The notes beneath the pieces are model-generated. The model saw nothing but the letters and a program-made list of their open reading frames with translations, was not told the DNA's origin and ran no database searches. A stretch of DNA of 64,000 bases from Dactylosporangium fulvum (lineage in GTDB: Bacteria > Actinomycetota > Actinomycetes > Mycobacteriales > Micromonosporaceae): NCBI RefSeq assembly GCF_025137375.1, contig NZ_CP073720.1, forward strand, positions 7,030,501-7,094,500, given 5' to 3'. Every line of letters begins with the position of its first letter. Position 1 is the stretch's first letter. The position numbers were made by a program, and so were the translations under genes. Shown here in pieces: positions 24,447 through 32,917 of the stretch.

Positions 24447-26174
24447 TCAGTCCTTGATGGTGGAGGGAGCGAGGAGGTCTTCACGCCTGCGGGCCCGGAC
24501 GGGCAGGACCGCGTCGAGCAGGGCGCGGGTGGCCGGCTGCCGGTCGGTGGAGAACAGCTCACCGGCGGGGAACGTCTCGACGAGCGAGCCCTGTCGCATG
24601 ACGCCGATGCGGTCGCAGACGAAGTCGATGATCGCCAGGTTGTGGCCGATGAACAGGTAGGTCAGGTCGAGCTCGTCCTTGAGGTCGAGCAGGAGGTTGA
24701 TGATGGCCGCCTGGGTGGAGACGTCCAGCGCCGAGGTCGGCTCGTCGAGAATCAGCAGGTCGGGTTCCAGGGCGATGGCGCGGGCGATGCCCACCCGCTG
24801 CCGCTGCCCGCCGGAGAACTCGCGCGGATACCGGTCCGCGTAGCCGGCGTTCAGGCCGACGAGCTCCAGCGCTCGATGGGTCAGCTCGGTGGCCTCCCGG
24901 CGGCCGGTCGCCTTTCCCAGCCGCAGCAGCGGCCGCGCGATCTGGTCGCCGACCCTGATCCGTGGGTTCAACGCGGTGGCGGCGTCCTGGAAGACGTACT
25001 GGAACCGGCGCCGCAGGTCCCGCAGGCCCTGTTTGCCGGCCGTGCCGACGTCGGTGCCGTCGAAGGTGACCGAGCCCGCGGTGAGCGGCAGCAGCGCGCC
25101 GGAAAGCCGCGCCAGCGTGGACTTGCCGGAGCCGGACTCGCCGATGAGTCCGAAGATCTCGCCGCGACGCACGCTGAGGGAGACCTCGCTGACCGCGCGG
25201 ACGGTCGAGCGGTGTCGCCCGGTGCCGAGCCCGCCGATCGAGAACTCCTTGGTGACCCCGTGCAGCTCCAGGATCGGGCGGTCGGTCGGCGGCCGGGGGG
25301 CTTCGGTACGTTCGCTGAGGCGGACGCGGGCCGTGGCCGGCGGGGCGCCGAGCAGTCGCCGCTGGTGGCCGTCCTGGAGGTGGCGCTGCCCGATCTCGGG
25401 CACCGAGTCGATCAGGGTGCGGGTGTAGGGATGCGACGGCGCGCCCAGGACCTGCCCGGTCTGCCCGATCTCGACGATCGTCCCCTCGCGCATCACCGCG
25501 ACACGGGTGCTGGTGTGCGAGACGACGCCGAAGTCGTGGGTGATCAGCAGGACCGCGGTGCCGGCCTCGCCGGCGAGGCCGAGGAGCAGGTCGAGAATCT
25601 GCTTCTGGACCGTGGCGTCGAGCGCGGTGGTCGGCTCGTCCGCGATGAGCAGCTTCGGGCCCGACAGTCCGGCGAGGGCGATCATGACCCGCTGCCGCAT
25701 GCCACCGCTGAGCTCGTGCGGATAGGACCGCAGCACCCGGTCCGGGTCGCCGATCCCGACCCGGTCGAGCCAGGTCCGGCTCACCTCGAGCGCCTCGTTG
25801 CGGGACACCCGCAGGTGCAGGCGGGCGGTGTCACCCAGCTGGCTGCCGATCGTGAACGACGGATCGAGCGAGGTCACCGGGTCCTGGAAGATCATTCCGA
25901 TGCCGGCGCCGCGGAAGACGTTGAGCTGCCGTTCCCCCAGGCCCACCAGCTCGGTGCCCTGGAAGCGGATGCTGCCCGCGGTCACCCGGGCGTTTCGCGG
26001 CAGCAGGCCGAGAATCCCGGCCGCGGTGACGCTCTTGCCGGATCCGGACTCGCCGACCAGTGCCAGTACCTCTCCGGGACCGACCTCGAGGTCGACGCCG
26101 CGAACGGCATGCACGACCGCCCCGGGCAGCTGGAAGTCGACGTGCAGGCCGTCGACGGTGAGCACGGCTGTCAT
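24447..26174 (-). CDS. Dipeptide/oligopeptide-type ABC importer, fused double ATPase (DppD-DppF)
   Basis: 575 residues with two nucleotide-binding domains. The first has Walker A GESGSGKSV, signature LSGGMRQRVMIAL and Walker B LLIADEPTTALD. The second (from about residue 300) has GESGSGKST, FSGGQRQRVGIARAI and LLILDEPTSALD. A Pro-rich linker with PPTDRPI joins them. It powers the two permeases encoded directly upstream. Fused ATPases of this type occur in glutathione, nickel and peptide importers. Context suggests uptake of a sulfur-containing organic solute (inference). Confidence 0.92.
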   Translation of the reverse strand: MTAVLTVDGLHVDFQLPGAVVHAVRGVDLEVGPGEVLALVGESGSGKSVTAAGILGLLPRNARVTAGSIRFQGTELVGLGERQLNVFRGAGIGMIFQDPVTSLDPSFTIGSQLGDTARLHLRVSRNEALEVSRTWLDRVGIGDPDRVLRSYPHELSGGMRQRVMIALAGLSGPKLLIADEPTTALDATVQKQILDLLLGLAGEAGTAVLLITHDFGVVSHTSTRVAVMREGTIVEIGQTGQVLGAPSHPYTRTLIDSVPEIGQRHLQDGHQRRLLGAPPATARVRLSERTEAPRPPTDRPILELHGVTKEFSIGGLGTGRHRSTVRAVSEVSLSVRRGEIFGLIGESGSGKSTLARLSGALLPLTAGSVTFDGTDVGTAGKQGLRDLRRRFQYVFQDAATALNPRIRVGDQIARPLLRLGKATGRREATELTHRALELVGLNAGYADRYPREFSGGQRQRVGIARAIALEPDLLILDEPTSALDVSTQAAIINLLLDLKDELDLTYLFIGHNLAIIDFVCDRIGVMRQGSLVETFPAGELFSTDRQPATRALLDAVLPVRARRREDLLAPSTIKD

Positions 26175-26183
26175 CGGATCACC

Positions 26184-27056
26184 TCACGGGTTGAGGACGT
26201 CGCGAAGGCCGTCGCCGAGCCAGTTGAAGGCCAGGGCGACCAGCAGGATGGCGATGGCGGGGAAGGTGGCGACACCGGGGTTGCCGGTCACCAGGACCTT
26301 GGCACCCTCGGAGATCATCCGACCCCAGTCCGGGCTGGGTGGCTGGATGCCGAGGCCCAGCGCACTCAGGCTCGCGGTGAAGACGATGTTGACGCCGACG
26401 AGGCTGGTCCCGTAGATCACGACCGAGGAGAGGAGATTGGGCAGGACCTCGGTGCGCAGGATGGTGGCCTCGGAGGCGCCCAGCGAGCGCGCCGCCTCCA
26501 CGTAGTCCTTCTCCCGCTCGATCTTCGCCTCCGCGAACACGATCCGGGTCACGTACGGCACGGCGCCGAAGACCACCGTGCCGATCAGCACCCACGGTCC
26601 GGGGTGGATGATCGCAGCCAGCGAGAGCGCCACCAGGATCACCGGGAAGGCGAACATCAGGTCGATGATCCGCATCAGCACCCCGGAGGTACGCCGGCCG
26701 GCGAACGCCCCGTACAGCCCCAGCAGCGTCCCGATCAGCAGCGCCACCGCGACCGACACGATCGAGACGACCAGCGCGCCCCGGCCGCCGTACAGCAGCC
26801 GGCTGAGCACGTCACGGCCCTGGTCGTCGGTGCCCAGCAGGTGGCCGGCCGAGCCGACGGGCGCCAGCACGTTGTCCGGATCGCCGGCGTTCGGATCGTA
26901 TGGGGCCAGCCACGGCGCCAGCACGGAGACACCGACCATGACGATCAGGACGACGAGCCCGAGCAGCGCCTCGCGGTTGCGGACGAAGCGGGCGGCCGCG
27001 GACCGCCGCAGTCGTGGCGGCGCGCCGGCGCGGACCTCGGCTGTGGTCGTGGTCAT
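26184..27056 (-). CDS. ABC importer permease, DppC type
   Basis: 290 residues. An N-terminal cytoplasmic tail and first span (LVVLIVMVGVSVLAPWL) are followed by the large external loop with GTDDQGRDVLSRLLYGGR, the family signature, and five more spans. The EAA loop reads EAARSLGASEATILRTEVLPN. The start ATG overlaps the stop of the DppB-type gene (ATGA), so the two are coupled. Confidence 0.92.
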   Translation of the reverse strand: MTTTTAEVRAGAPPRLRRSAAARFVRNREALLGLVVLIVMVGVSVLAPWLAPYDPNAGDPDNVLAPVGSAGHLLGTDDQGRDVLSRLLYGGRGALVVSIVSVAVALLIGTLLGLYGAFAGRRTSGVLMRIIDLMFAFPVILVALSLAAIIHPGPWVLIGTVVFGAVPYVTRIVFAEAKIEREKDYVEAARSLGASEATILRTEVLPNLLSSVVIYGTSLVGVNIVFTASLSALGLGIQPPSPDWGRMISEGAKVLVTGNPGVATFPAIAILLVALAFNWLGDGLRDVLNP

Positions 27057-28009
27057 GCGCCACCGTGCCTGAGCCGCGGGTTGAGCAGGTCGAGCAGCAC
27101 GTCGGTGATCAGGTTGACGACCACGAACGTCGTGGCGACCAGCAGGATGCCGGACTGGATCACCGGGTAGTCACTGCCGGCGATCGCGTTGAGCAGCACG
27201 CTGCCGAGACCGGGCCAGGAGAAGATCGTCTCGACGAACACCACGCCGGTGATGACCGAGCCGACCGTGAGCCCGGTCGTGTTGACGATGGGCGGCAGGA
27301 TGTTGCGGCCGATGTGCTTGCCCAGGATCGCCGCACGCCCGAAACCCTGCGACCGGTAGGTGCGGATGTAGTCCGATCCCGCGCTCTCGATGACCGCCGC
27401 CCGGACGAACCGGGCGATGATCAGCATTGACACCAGAGAGGCCGCGAAGGCGGGGGCGATCAGGTGCAGCAGCAGGTCGCCGAAGCCGCCGTCGCCGCGC
27501 AGGTCGTGCATGCCGCCCGGGGGCAGCCAGTTCCACTGGACCGCGGTCAACCAGATGACGATCAGGCCGAACCAGTAGATCGGCAGGTTGCTGCCGATCT
27601 GGACCAGCAGCATCGCCGCCCGGTCGATGAGCCGGCCGTGCCGAATCCCCGAGACGAACCCGATCAGCACCCCGAGCGCGACGGCGACCACGGTCGTCGC
27701 CGCGCCGAGGATGAGCGTGTTCAGGAAGGCCGGGAACACGATGCCCGACACGGGGCTGCGCACGCTCAGCGAGATGCCGCCGCCGTTGGTGAACATGTCC
27801 CGCAGCCAGTGCAGGTACTGCTTCCAGGCGGGCTGGTCGAGCCCGTACGCCTGGCGGATCTGCTCGATCTGCTCGGGCGACATCTTCTCGCTCAGCACGT
27901 CCTTGACCGGGTCCGCCGGGCCGGCTTTCGAGATGAAGAACACCAGCAGGCTGATCACGAACAGCAGCGGGACCAGGTTCGCCAGCCGCCACAGGATCCG
28001 GCGCGCCAT
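27053..28009 (-). CDS. ABC importer permease, DppB type
   Basis: 318 residues from the ATG at 28009. The typical N-terminal start MARRILWRLANLVPLLFVIS is followed by a periplasmic loop containing PEQIEQIRQAYGLDQPAWKQY, then five further spans. The EAA loop carries YIRTYRSQGFGRAAI. It sits 2 bases after the binding-protein stop and pairs with the DppC-type permease downstream. Confidence 0.92.
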   Translation of the reverse strand: MARRILWRLANLVPLLFVISLLVFFISKAGPADPVKDVLSEKMSPEQIEQIRQAYGLDQPAWKQYLHWLRDMFTNGGGISLSVRSPVSGIVFPAFLNTLILGAATTVVAVALGVLIGFVSGIRHGRLIDRAAMLLVQIGSNLPIYWFGLIVIWLTAVQWNWLPPGGMHDLRGDGGFGDLLLHLIAPAFAASLVSMLIIARFVRAAVIESAGSDYIRTYRSQGFGRAAILGKHIGRNILPPIVNTTGLTVGSVITGVVFVETIFSWPGLGSVLLNAIAGSDYPVIQSGILLVATTFVVVNLITDVLLDLLNPRLRHGGA

Positions 28010-28011
28010 CG

Positions 28012-29619
28012 TCAGCTCGCCACCCAGATCTGCGAAAGGTCGTAGTGGTCCTGCTGCGGCCAGACGAACCCGCCGACGCGCGGCGAGACCGCGTAGTAAC
28101 GGTTGAACGAGATCAGCGGGAAGATCGTGGCGTCCTTGGCCCAGGCCTGCGCCGCCGCCTGCCACAGCTCCTTCGACTTGGCCGGGTCGGGGTTGTGCGC
28201 GGCCGCCTCGATCGCGCTGTTCGTCGCCGCGCTGGTGTCGGAGTACTTGTCCCCGCCCCGGTTGACCACGCTGTAGTTGTGCGCGATCTTGACCCAGTTG
28301 GGCGCGATGTAGCCCCATTCACCGAGGTTGATGCCGTCGGTCGGCTTGAGGTTGGCCGACCGCGTCCCGTACGTGATCCACTCGAACGACTCCACGGAGG
28401 CGTCGATACCGACCGCCTTGAGCTGCTGCTGGATGAACTCCGCCGTGGGCTGCCCGGTGGTGTCGCTCAGGATGGTGAACTTCACCTCGCCGGGCTGGTA
28501 GCCGGCATCGGCGATCAGCTTCTTGGCCGCCTCGGGGTCGAACTGGTAGTCGACCGCGGACGCGTCGTACGCCTCGTTGCCCTGGTTGATGATCGAGGTC
28601 GCCGGCCCCGCGTACCCCTTGTAGATCTTCTCGGCCAGGGTCTTGCGGTCGACGGCGTGGATGATCGCCTGCCGCACCCGCTTGTCCTGCAGATACTGGT
28701 TCGTGTAGTTGAAGTTGTAGTAGATGATCTGGGGAACGTTCTTGTTCTCCGGCACCGAGAAGCCGGCCTTCTCCAGCGTCGCGACCGAGTCCGGTGGGAC
28801 GCGGCTGATCAGGTCGACGGCGCCGCTGCGCAGCGCGGCGACGCGGCTCTGGTCGTCACCGATCGGCTTGAAGATCACCTTGTCCAGGCGCGGCCGGGCG
28901 CCCCAGTAGTCGGGGTTGCGCACCAGCGTGGTGTGGTCGCCGCGCACCCGCTCCTGGAACTTGAACGGCCCCGTGCCGACCGGGTGGTCGGCGAGCCCGT
29001 CCTGGCCGTACTTCTGCAGGGCGGCCGGGCTGAAGATGCCCGACGCCGCGTTGCCGCTGTTGGGGATCTGCCGCAGGTAGTCGAGGAAGGGGTGCTTGAA
29101 GACGTACTCCACGGTGTAGTCGTCGATCACCTTGAACGACGCGAGATCCGCGTAGACCAGCCCCATCGTCGCGGCGCTGACCTTGTCGTAGTACTGGAAG
29201 GTGGGGTCGGTGAAGCGGCGCACGTTGAACTGCACGGCCTGCGCGTCGAACGGCGTCCCGTCGGTGAACTTGACACCCTGGCGCAGCTTGAAGGTGTAGG
29301 TGGTGGCGTCGGGGCTGACCGTCCACGAGGTGGCCAGCCCGGGCACGATCTTCGGGACACCGGTCGGCGAGGACAGATCCTCGTTGACGAGGGTCTCGTA
29401 GATGTTGCGGTCGATCCGCCAGGTCTCCCACGAGTACTGGCGGTTGGGGTCGAACTGCGTGACCTCCTGGTACTGGCCGACGATGAGCGTGCCGCCGTCG
29501 CGGGGCTTCGAGTCCGCGGCCGCCGAGGAGCCGGAGCCGGAGCCGCAGCCGGCCAGCAGCAGGGCTGCGCCGGCGGTCACGGCGGTCCAGGCGAGCAGTG
29601 AGCGCTGGAATATGGCCAT
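28012..29619 (-). CDS. Family 5 (peptide/nickel-type) ABC substrate-binding lipoprotein
   Basis: 535 residues. The signal peptide ends in LLLAGC with the lipidated Cys at residue 25, followed by a Ser/Gly-rich linker. The SBP_bac_5 fold is clear from GGTLIVGQYQEVTQFDPNR, LATSWTVSPDATTYTFKLRQ and GTGPFKFQERVRGDHTTLVRN. An AAAGGA site precedes the ATG at 29619. It is the first gene of an operon running left to the flavin reductase, so import and flavin-dependent oxidation are co-expressed. Confidence 0.92.
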   Translation of the reverse strand: MAIFQRSLLAWTAVTAGAALLLAGCGSGSGSSAAADSKPRDGGTLIVGQYQEVTQFDPNRQYSWETWRIDRNIYETLVNEDLSSPTGVPKIVPGLATSWTVSPDATTYTFKLRQGVKFTDGTPFDAQAVQFNVRRFTDPTFQYYDKVSAATMGLVYADLASFKVIDDYTVEYVFKHPFLDYLRQIPNSGNAASGIFSPAALQKYGQDGLADHPVGTGPFKFQERVRGDHTTLVRNPDYWGARPRLDKVIFKPIGDDQSRVAALRSGAVDLISRVPPDSVATLEKAGFSVPENKNVPQIIYYNFNYTNQYLQDKRVRQAIIHAVDRKTLAEKIYKGYAGPATSIINQGNEAYDASAVDYQFDPEAAKKLIADAGYQPGEVKFTILSDTTGQPTAEFIQQQLKAVGIDASVESFEWITYGTRSANLKPTDGINLGEWGYIAPNWVKIAHNYSVVNRGGDKYSDTSAATNSAIEAAAHNPDPAKSKELWQAAAQAWAKDATIFPLISFNRYYAVSPRVGGFVWPQQDHYDLSQIWVAS

Positions 29620-29771
29620 GGCTGGTCGATCCTTTCGTCGAGCACGGGCGCACGCGTGGTCGGAGACGTCCCGAAAGAGGGCGCGGCAGTGCGCCGGGGG
29701 GTGGCCACGCAGGCCTGGCAAGAGGCGATATCAAGCCGCGAGATCGGCGTTGCCGACGCGAAAGACCTGTA

Positions 29772-29800
29772 TTGCATATCGGAGAAGTAGGAATATGCAA
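29772..29800. promoter_or_regulatory. Inverted repeat TTGCATAT-N13-ATATGCAA upstream of the importer operon
   Basis: Perfect 8-bp AT-rich arms lie about 155 bases upstream of the binding-protein start. On the leftward strand the region also contains a possible promoter: TTGATC (near 29820), 18 bases, CATATT overlapping one arm. This is a good candidate for the binding site of the adjacent XRE-cupin regulator or another sulfur-status regulator. The rest of the 272-base gap (29620-29891) has no convincing gene. Confidence 0.45.
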
Positions 29801-29842
29801 GCAGGATGGCACGGCGATCAAACTTAAGTCAACCTCTTGAGA

Positions 29843-29859
29843 TCTCGGTCATTCCGAGA
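29843..29859 (-). terminator. Short hairpin downstream of the XRE-cupin regulator gene
   Basis: The arms TCTCGG and CCGAGA pair around a 5-base loop, 32 bases after the stop at 29892. The stem is short and there is no clear T-run, so it is a weak terminator candidate separating the regulator gene from the importer promoter. Confidence 0.35.
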
Positions 29860-29891
29860 AGAACTAAAGCAGAACTGAAGTCCCCGCCGGG

Positions 29892-31010
29892 TCAGTCATG
29901 CTCCTGCCAGAACACGATCGCCTCGTCGTCGCCCAGGTTGCGGCAGCTGCTCACGCCTGCCCGGTGCACGGTCAACGCATCGCCCTGCCGGAGGATGGGC
30001 CGCGCCGCCGGCAGCACCACCTGGACCAGGCCGACGGCGACGAGCAGAACCTGCGCCTTGTCGGTCCGGAACGCCGGCGCGGCGGAGCCACGTGGCGGGA
30101 TCCGGACGACGCTCATCCGCAGGCCCAGCGCCTCACTGTCGATCAGGTACGGCGTGCCCCCCGTCCGGGACCACGCGATCCCGTCAGCCCTGGCCAGCTC
30201 GTACGAGGGTGGCTGACCGCGTAGCAGGTGGTCCACCGACATCCCGAGCTTGTCGGAGAGGTCGAGCACCGTTTCCAGGGACAGCGCGTGCTGGCCCCGC
30301 TCGGCCTGCGAGATGGCGCTTGCCGACACCCCGACCAGCTCGGCGAGGTGGGCCTGGGTCCAGCCGCGCTGGTGGCGGATCGAACGCAGGCCGCGGCCGA
30401 GCAGCGACGCCGCGCTCGTGGCGTCGACCGTCAGGCCCTCCTCCCCCAGCCGGTAGGGCAGCATGGCGCCCCTGACCTGGGAGCGCCGTCCGTCCGCCCG
30501 CTCGATGCGCAGATGACCGGCCCGGGCCTCGATCACGCACTGGGCCAGCGTCTGCACACCCGACGTCTGGTCCGCCGCGGCATCGAACCAGTGCGTCACC
30601 ACGCCGTGCTGGAGCGCGAAGTGGCCCAGCTGCGCCGTCGCCCAGGCCGCCGCCCGATCATCGTCGTCCCGGGCGAACGCGCGCAGATTGACGGCCAGCA
30701 CCACGCCCGCCGCGGACTTCAAGTCCGCGACAAGGTCATGCAGACCCGCGCCGGCCGGGTAGAACTCGAAGCCGTCCGGCGCCGTCCACCGGCGCGGCTC
30801 CACGTCGACGACGATGCGGCGGGTGAAGGACGACACGCGGGCGATGCACCTGAGCACGCCCTCGGCGAACCGGGCCATGCCGGCGTCGTCGTCATCGAGG
30901 GCCCAGAAGACGTTCTCACCCCAGAAAAGCCCGTGCAGGAGCTGGTCGAGCTGTGGGATGCCGAACAGGGCGACGCTACCGCCGTCCTCGCCACCCGCCG
31001 GAAGCCTCAC
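29892..31010 (-). CDS. Three-domain regulator: P-loop-less KaiC/RecA-like domain + XRE helix-turn-helix + cupin
   Basis: 372 residues from GTG 31010; an in-frame TTG at 31037 would add nine. Residues 1-190 look like a RecA/KaiC-type core: FGIPQLDQLLHG and GENVFWALDDD at the place where KaiC has its P-loop, then VTHWFDAAADQTSGV and AGHLRIERADGRRSQV. No GxxxxGK[ST] is present, so ATP use is doubtful. Residues 206-262 are a clear XRE helix-turn-helix (GLRSIRHQRGWTQAHLAELV, SASAISQAERG). Residues 296-369 form a cupin-type beta barrel ending AIVFWQEHD. XRE-cupin regulators are common; the KaiC-like addition is unusual. It is placed between the sulfur importer operon and an OsmC gene and probably controls one or both. 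Confidence 0.75.
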   Translation of the reverse strand: MRLPAGGEDGGSVALFGIPQLDQLLHGLFWGENVFWALDDDDAGMARFAEGVLRCIARVSSFTRRIVVDVEPRRWTAPDGFEFYPAGAGLHDLVADLKSAAGVVLAVNLRAFARDDDDRAAAWATAQLGHFALQHGVVTHWFDAAADQTSGVQTLAQCVIEARAGHLRIERADGRRSQVRGAMLPYRLGEEGLTVDATSAASLLGRGLRSIRHQRGWTQAHLAELVGVSASAISQAERGQHALSLETVLDLSDKLGMSVDHLLRGQPPSYELARADGIAWSRTGGTPYLIDSEALGLRMSVVRIPPRGSAAPAFRTDKAQVLLVAVGLVQVVLPAARPILRQGDALTVHRAGVSSCRNLGDDEAIVFWQEHD

Positions 31011-31056
31011 GCCGCACCTGAAACCTTCTGTTCCCAATCGGCTAACAGGTGCACAG

Positions 31057-31062
31057 TAGCCT
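31057..31062 (+). promoter_or_regulatory. -10 element TAGCCT of a likely leaderless OsmC transcript
   Basis: TAGCCT fits TANNNT and ends 7 bases before the ATG at 31070, so transcription should start on the start codon. No ribosome-binding site is visible upstream of this ATG. Confidence 0.4.
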
Positions 31063-31069
31063 TGCCGGC

Positions 31070-31615
31070 ATGACAGCTCGCCAGCCGGCCCTGGGACGCG
31101 ACGTCAACGGGATCCGCGCGGAGAACCGTGCGCTGATCATGGAACAGCTCAGCGACGCCCGCCGCGTGCGCGAATTCAGCGGGCCGTGGGACGTCGAGGC
31201 GACCTGGTTGACCGGGTTCAAGAGCAAGGCGACCGTCCGCGGTCACGAGATCCCGTTCGACCAGCCCGGTGACATCGCGGCCGACGACACCGCCCCGACA
31301 CCGCACGAGCACCTGCTCGCCTCGATCGCCGGGTGCCTCATCGCCGGCGTCGTCATGCACGCCACGGTGCAGAACGTCCGGCTCACCTCGCTGGTCGTGC
31401 ACGTGTCCGGCACGTTCGACAACGTCCTGCGGTGGGCGGGCATCGAGTCGGCCGGCAATCCGGGGTATCGCGGCATCGACCTGCGCGCCACCATGTCCGG
31501 CGAGGCGGACGACGACACGCTGCGCGACATCTGGGACCGCGCCCTGGCCGGCTCGCCGGTGGCGCAGACCATCAACCGCGAGACCCCGGTCATCACCATC
31601 GTCGAGCTGGCCTGA
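31070..31615 (+). CDS. OsmC-family protein lacking the second conserved cysteine
   Basis: 181 residues from ATG 31070 (an earlier TTG/GTG would fall inside the promoter region). The OsmC fold is recognised by EHLLASIAGCLIAGVVMHA with the first conserved Cys at residue 89, and by the later SPVAQTINRETPV. In peroxidatic OsmC/Ohr proteins this second motif starts with Cys (CPV). Here it is Ser162, so a classical two-Cys thiol peroxidase cycle cannot run. It may act as a thiol-binding or single-Cys protein. It is divergent from the XRE-cupin regulator and convergent with the monooxygenase operon, 3 bases from its end. Confidence 0.82.
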   Translation: MTARQPALGRDVNGIRAENRALIMEQLSDARRVREFSGPWDVEATWLTGFKSKATVRGHEIPFDQPGDIAADDTAPTPHEHLLASIAGCLIAGVVMHATVQNVRLTSLVVHVSGTFDNVLRWAGIESAGNPGYRGIDLRATMSGEADDDTLRDIWDRALAGSPVAQTINRETPVITIVELA

Positions 31616-31618
31616 CCA

Positions 31619-32917
31619 TCAGCGAGTCGGTGGCCTCGGCACTCCAAGGTGCTCGCGGAGCGTGTCGCCGCGGTACTCGTGCCGGAACAGGCCCCGGCCG
31701 CGCAGGATCGGCACGACATGGTCCACAAACGCGTCGAGCTGCCCCGGCAGGCCCGACGGCGCGAGGATGAAACCGTCGGCGGCCCGGCCGGTGTACCAGC
31801 GCTCGATCTCGTCGGCGATCCGCTCCGGCGAGCCGACGACGCGAGCCCCGAAGGCCGTTACCGTGCGGAACAGGAACTCACGCACCGTCGGGTTGCCCTC
31901 GGTGGCCAGCGCCCGATAACCGGCGAGCGCCGTCTGATGGGTCTCCGTCGACGCCGCGAAGGCCGACAGCGGCACCGGTCCGTCCAGGTCCGCGCCGGTC
32001 AGATCGATGTCGACCTCCTGCAGCCACCCGATCTGGTATTCGGGGATGAAGTGCTCGAAGATCGTTCGCTCCGTGGCCTTCGCCTCCTGCTCGGTGGAGC
32101 CCACGATGAATCCGAGGGACGGGGTCACCAGCGGCGGCGTCTGCCTGCCGAACGAGCTCGCCTGCTGATGAACCTGCTCCACGAAGGCGCGCCCACGCTC
32201 GAAGTCGCCCTGCCCGGTGAAGATGACTTCCGCATGGCGAGCGGCGAAGGCCCGTCCCGCCGCCGACGATCCGGCCTGAAAGATCACCGGGTGGCCCTGC
32301 CGTGAGGGGGCGGCACCGAGGGGACCCTTGACGGCGAAGAACTCCCCTTTGTGGTCGGGCACGCGGATCTTCCGGCGATCGTTGTACACCCCGGCCGCGC
32401 GGTCCTCCACCACCGTGTCCGGGCCCCAGGAGTCCCAGAGCTTCTGGACGACGTCCAGCGTCTCGGCCGCGACGCGGTACCGCTCGTCGTGGGCGACCAC
32501 GCCGCCGTCCCCGAAGTTGGCGGCCGCCGCCTCGGCGAAGCTGGTCACCACGTTCCAGCCGGCTCGACCGCCGCTGAGGTGGTCCAGCGAGATCAGTTGA
32601 CGCGCCAGGTGGAACGGCGCCTGGAACGTCGCCGAGCCGGTGACGACCAGCCCCAGCCGCTCGGTCTCCCGCGACAGCGCGGCCGTGGTGGTGAACGGCT
32701 CGAAGTCCTCGGTCGCCTTGTGCGGCCAGGCGGCTTCGGGCCCGTAGTTCAACGCGTCGGCGAAGAAGATGGCGTCGAACGTCCCGCGCTCGGCGGTCTT
32801 GGCCGTCTCGATCACCGACTCGAGCACGGCAGCGGGTCCGTTGACGACGCCGGGATAGCGCCACGAGCTGCCGAACCTCGGATTGCCGAGCACCAGGAGG
32901 TGCAGTTGACGGGTCAT
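31619..32917 (-). CDS. LLM-class FMN-dependent monooxygenase, NtaA/SnaA/DszA family
   Basis: 432 residues. Key segments: TAKTAERGTFDAIFFAD, LISLDHLSGGRAGWNVVTS, FFAVKGPLGAAPSRQGHP followed by VIFQAGSSAAGRAFAARHAE, and a C-terminal GLFRHEYRGDTLREHLGVP. It is a reduced-FMN monooxygenase for C-S or C-N bond cleavage. Its ATG overlaps the stop of the upstream paralogue (ATGA). It is the last gene of the leftward operon that begins with the alpha/beta hydrolase at 38696. Confidence 0.88.
   Translation of the reverse strand: MTRQLHLLVLGNPRFGSSWRYPGVVNGPAAVLESVIETAKTAERGTFDAIFFADALNYGPEAAWPHKATEDFEPFTTTAALSRETERLGLVVTGSATFQAPFHLARQLISLDHLSGGRAGWNVVTSFAEAAAANFGDGGVVAHDERYRVAAETLDVVQKLWDSWGPDTVVEDRAAGVYNDRRKIRVPDHKGEFFAVKGPLGAAPSRQGHPVIFQAGSSAAGRAFAARHAEVIFTGQGDFERGRAFVEQVHQQASSFGRQTPPLVTPSLGFIVGSTEQEAKATERTIFEHFIPEYQIGWLQEVDIDLTGADLDGPVPLSAFAASTETHQTALAGYRALATEGNPTVREFLFRTVTAFGARVVGSPERIADEIERWYTGRAADGFILAPSGLPGQLDAFVDHVVPILRGRGLFRHEYRGDTLREHLGVPRPPTR

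Noticed and set aside
24642..27170. 842-codon + strand frame opposite the ABC importer genes
   Set aside because: The minus strand carries unmistakable Walker motifs and permease signatures; the + frame is low-complexity antisense.
29577..29777. Possible Cys-containing leader peptide (MQYRSFASATPISRLDIASCQAC...) before the importer operon
   Set aside because: Sulfur operons in actinomycetes can have short attenuator peptides with Cys near the end, but this frame runs 66 codons into the binding-protein gene and has no ribosome site; only a weak resemblance.
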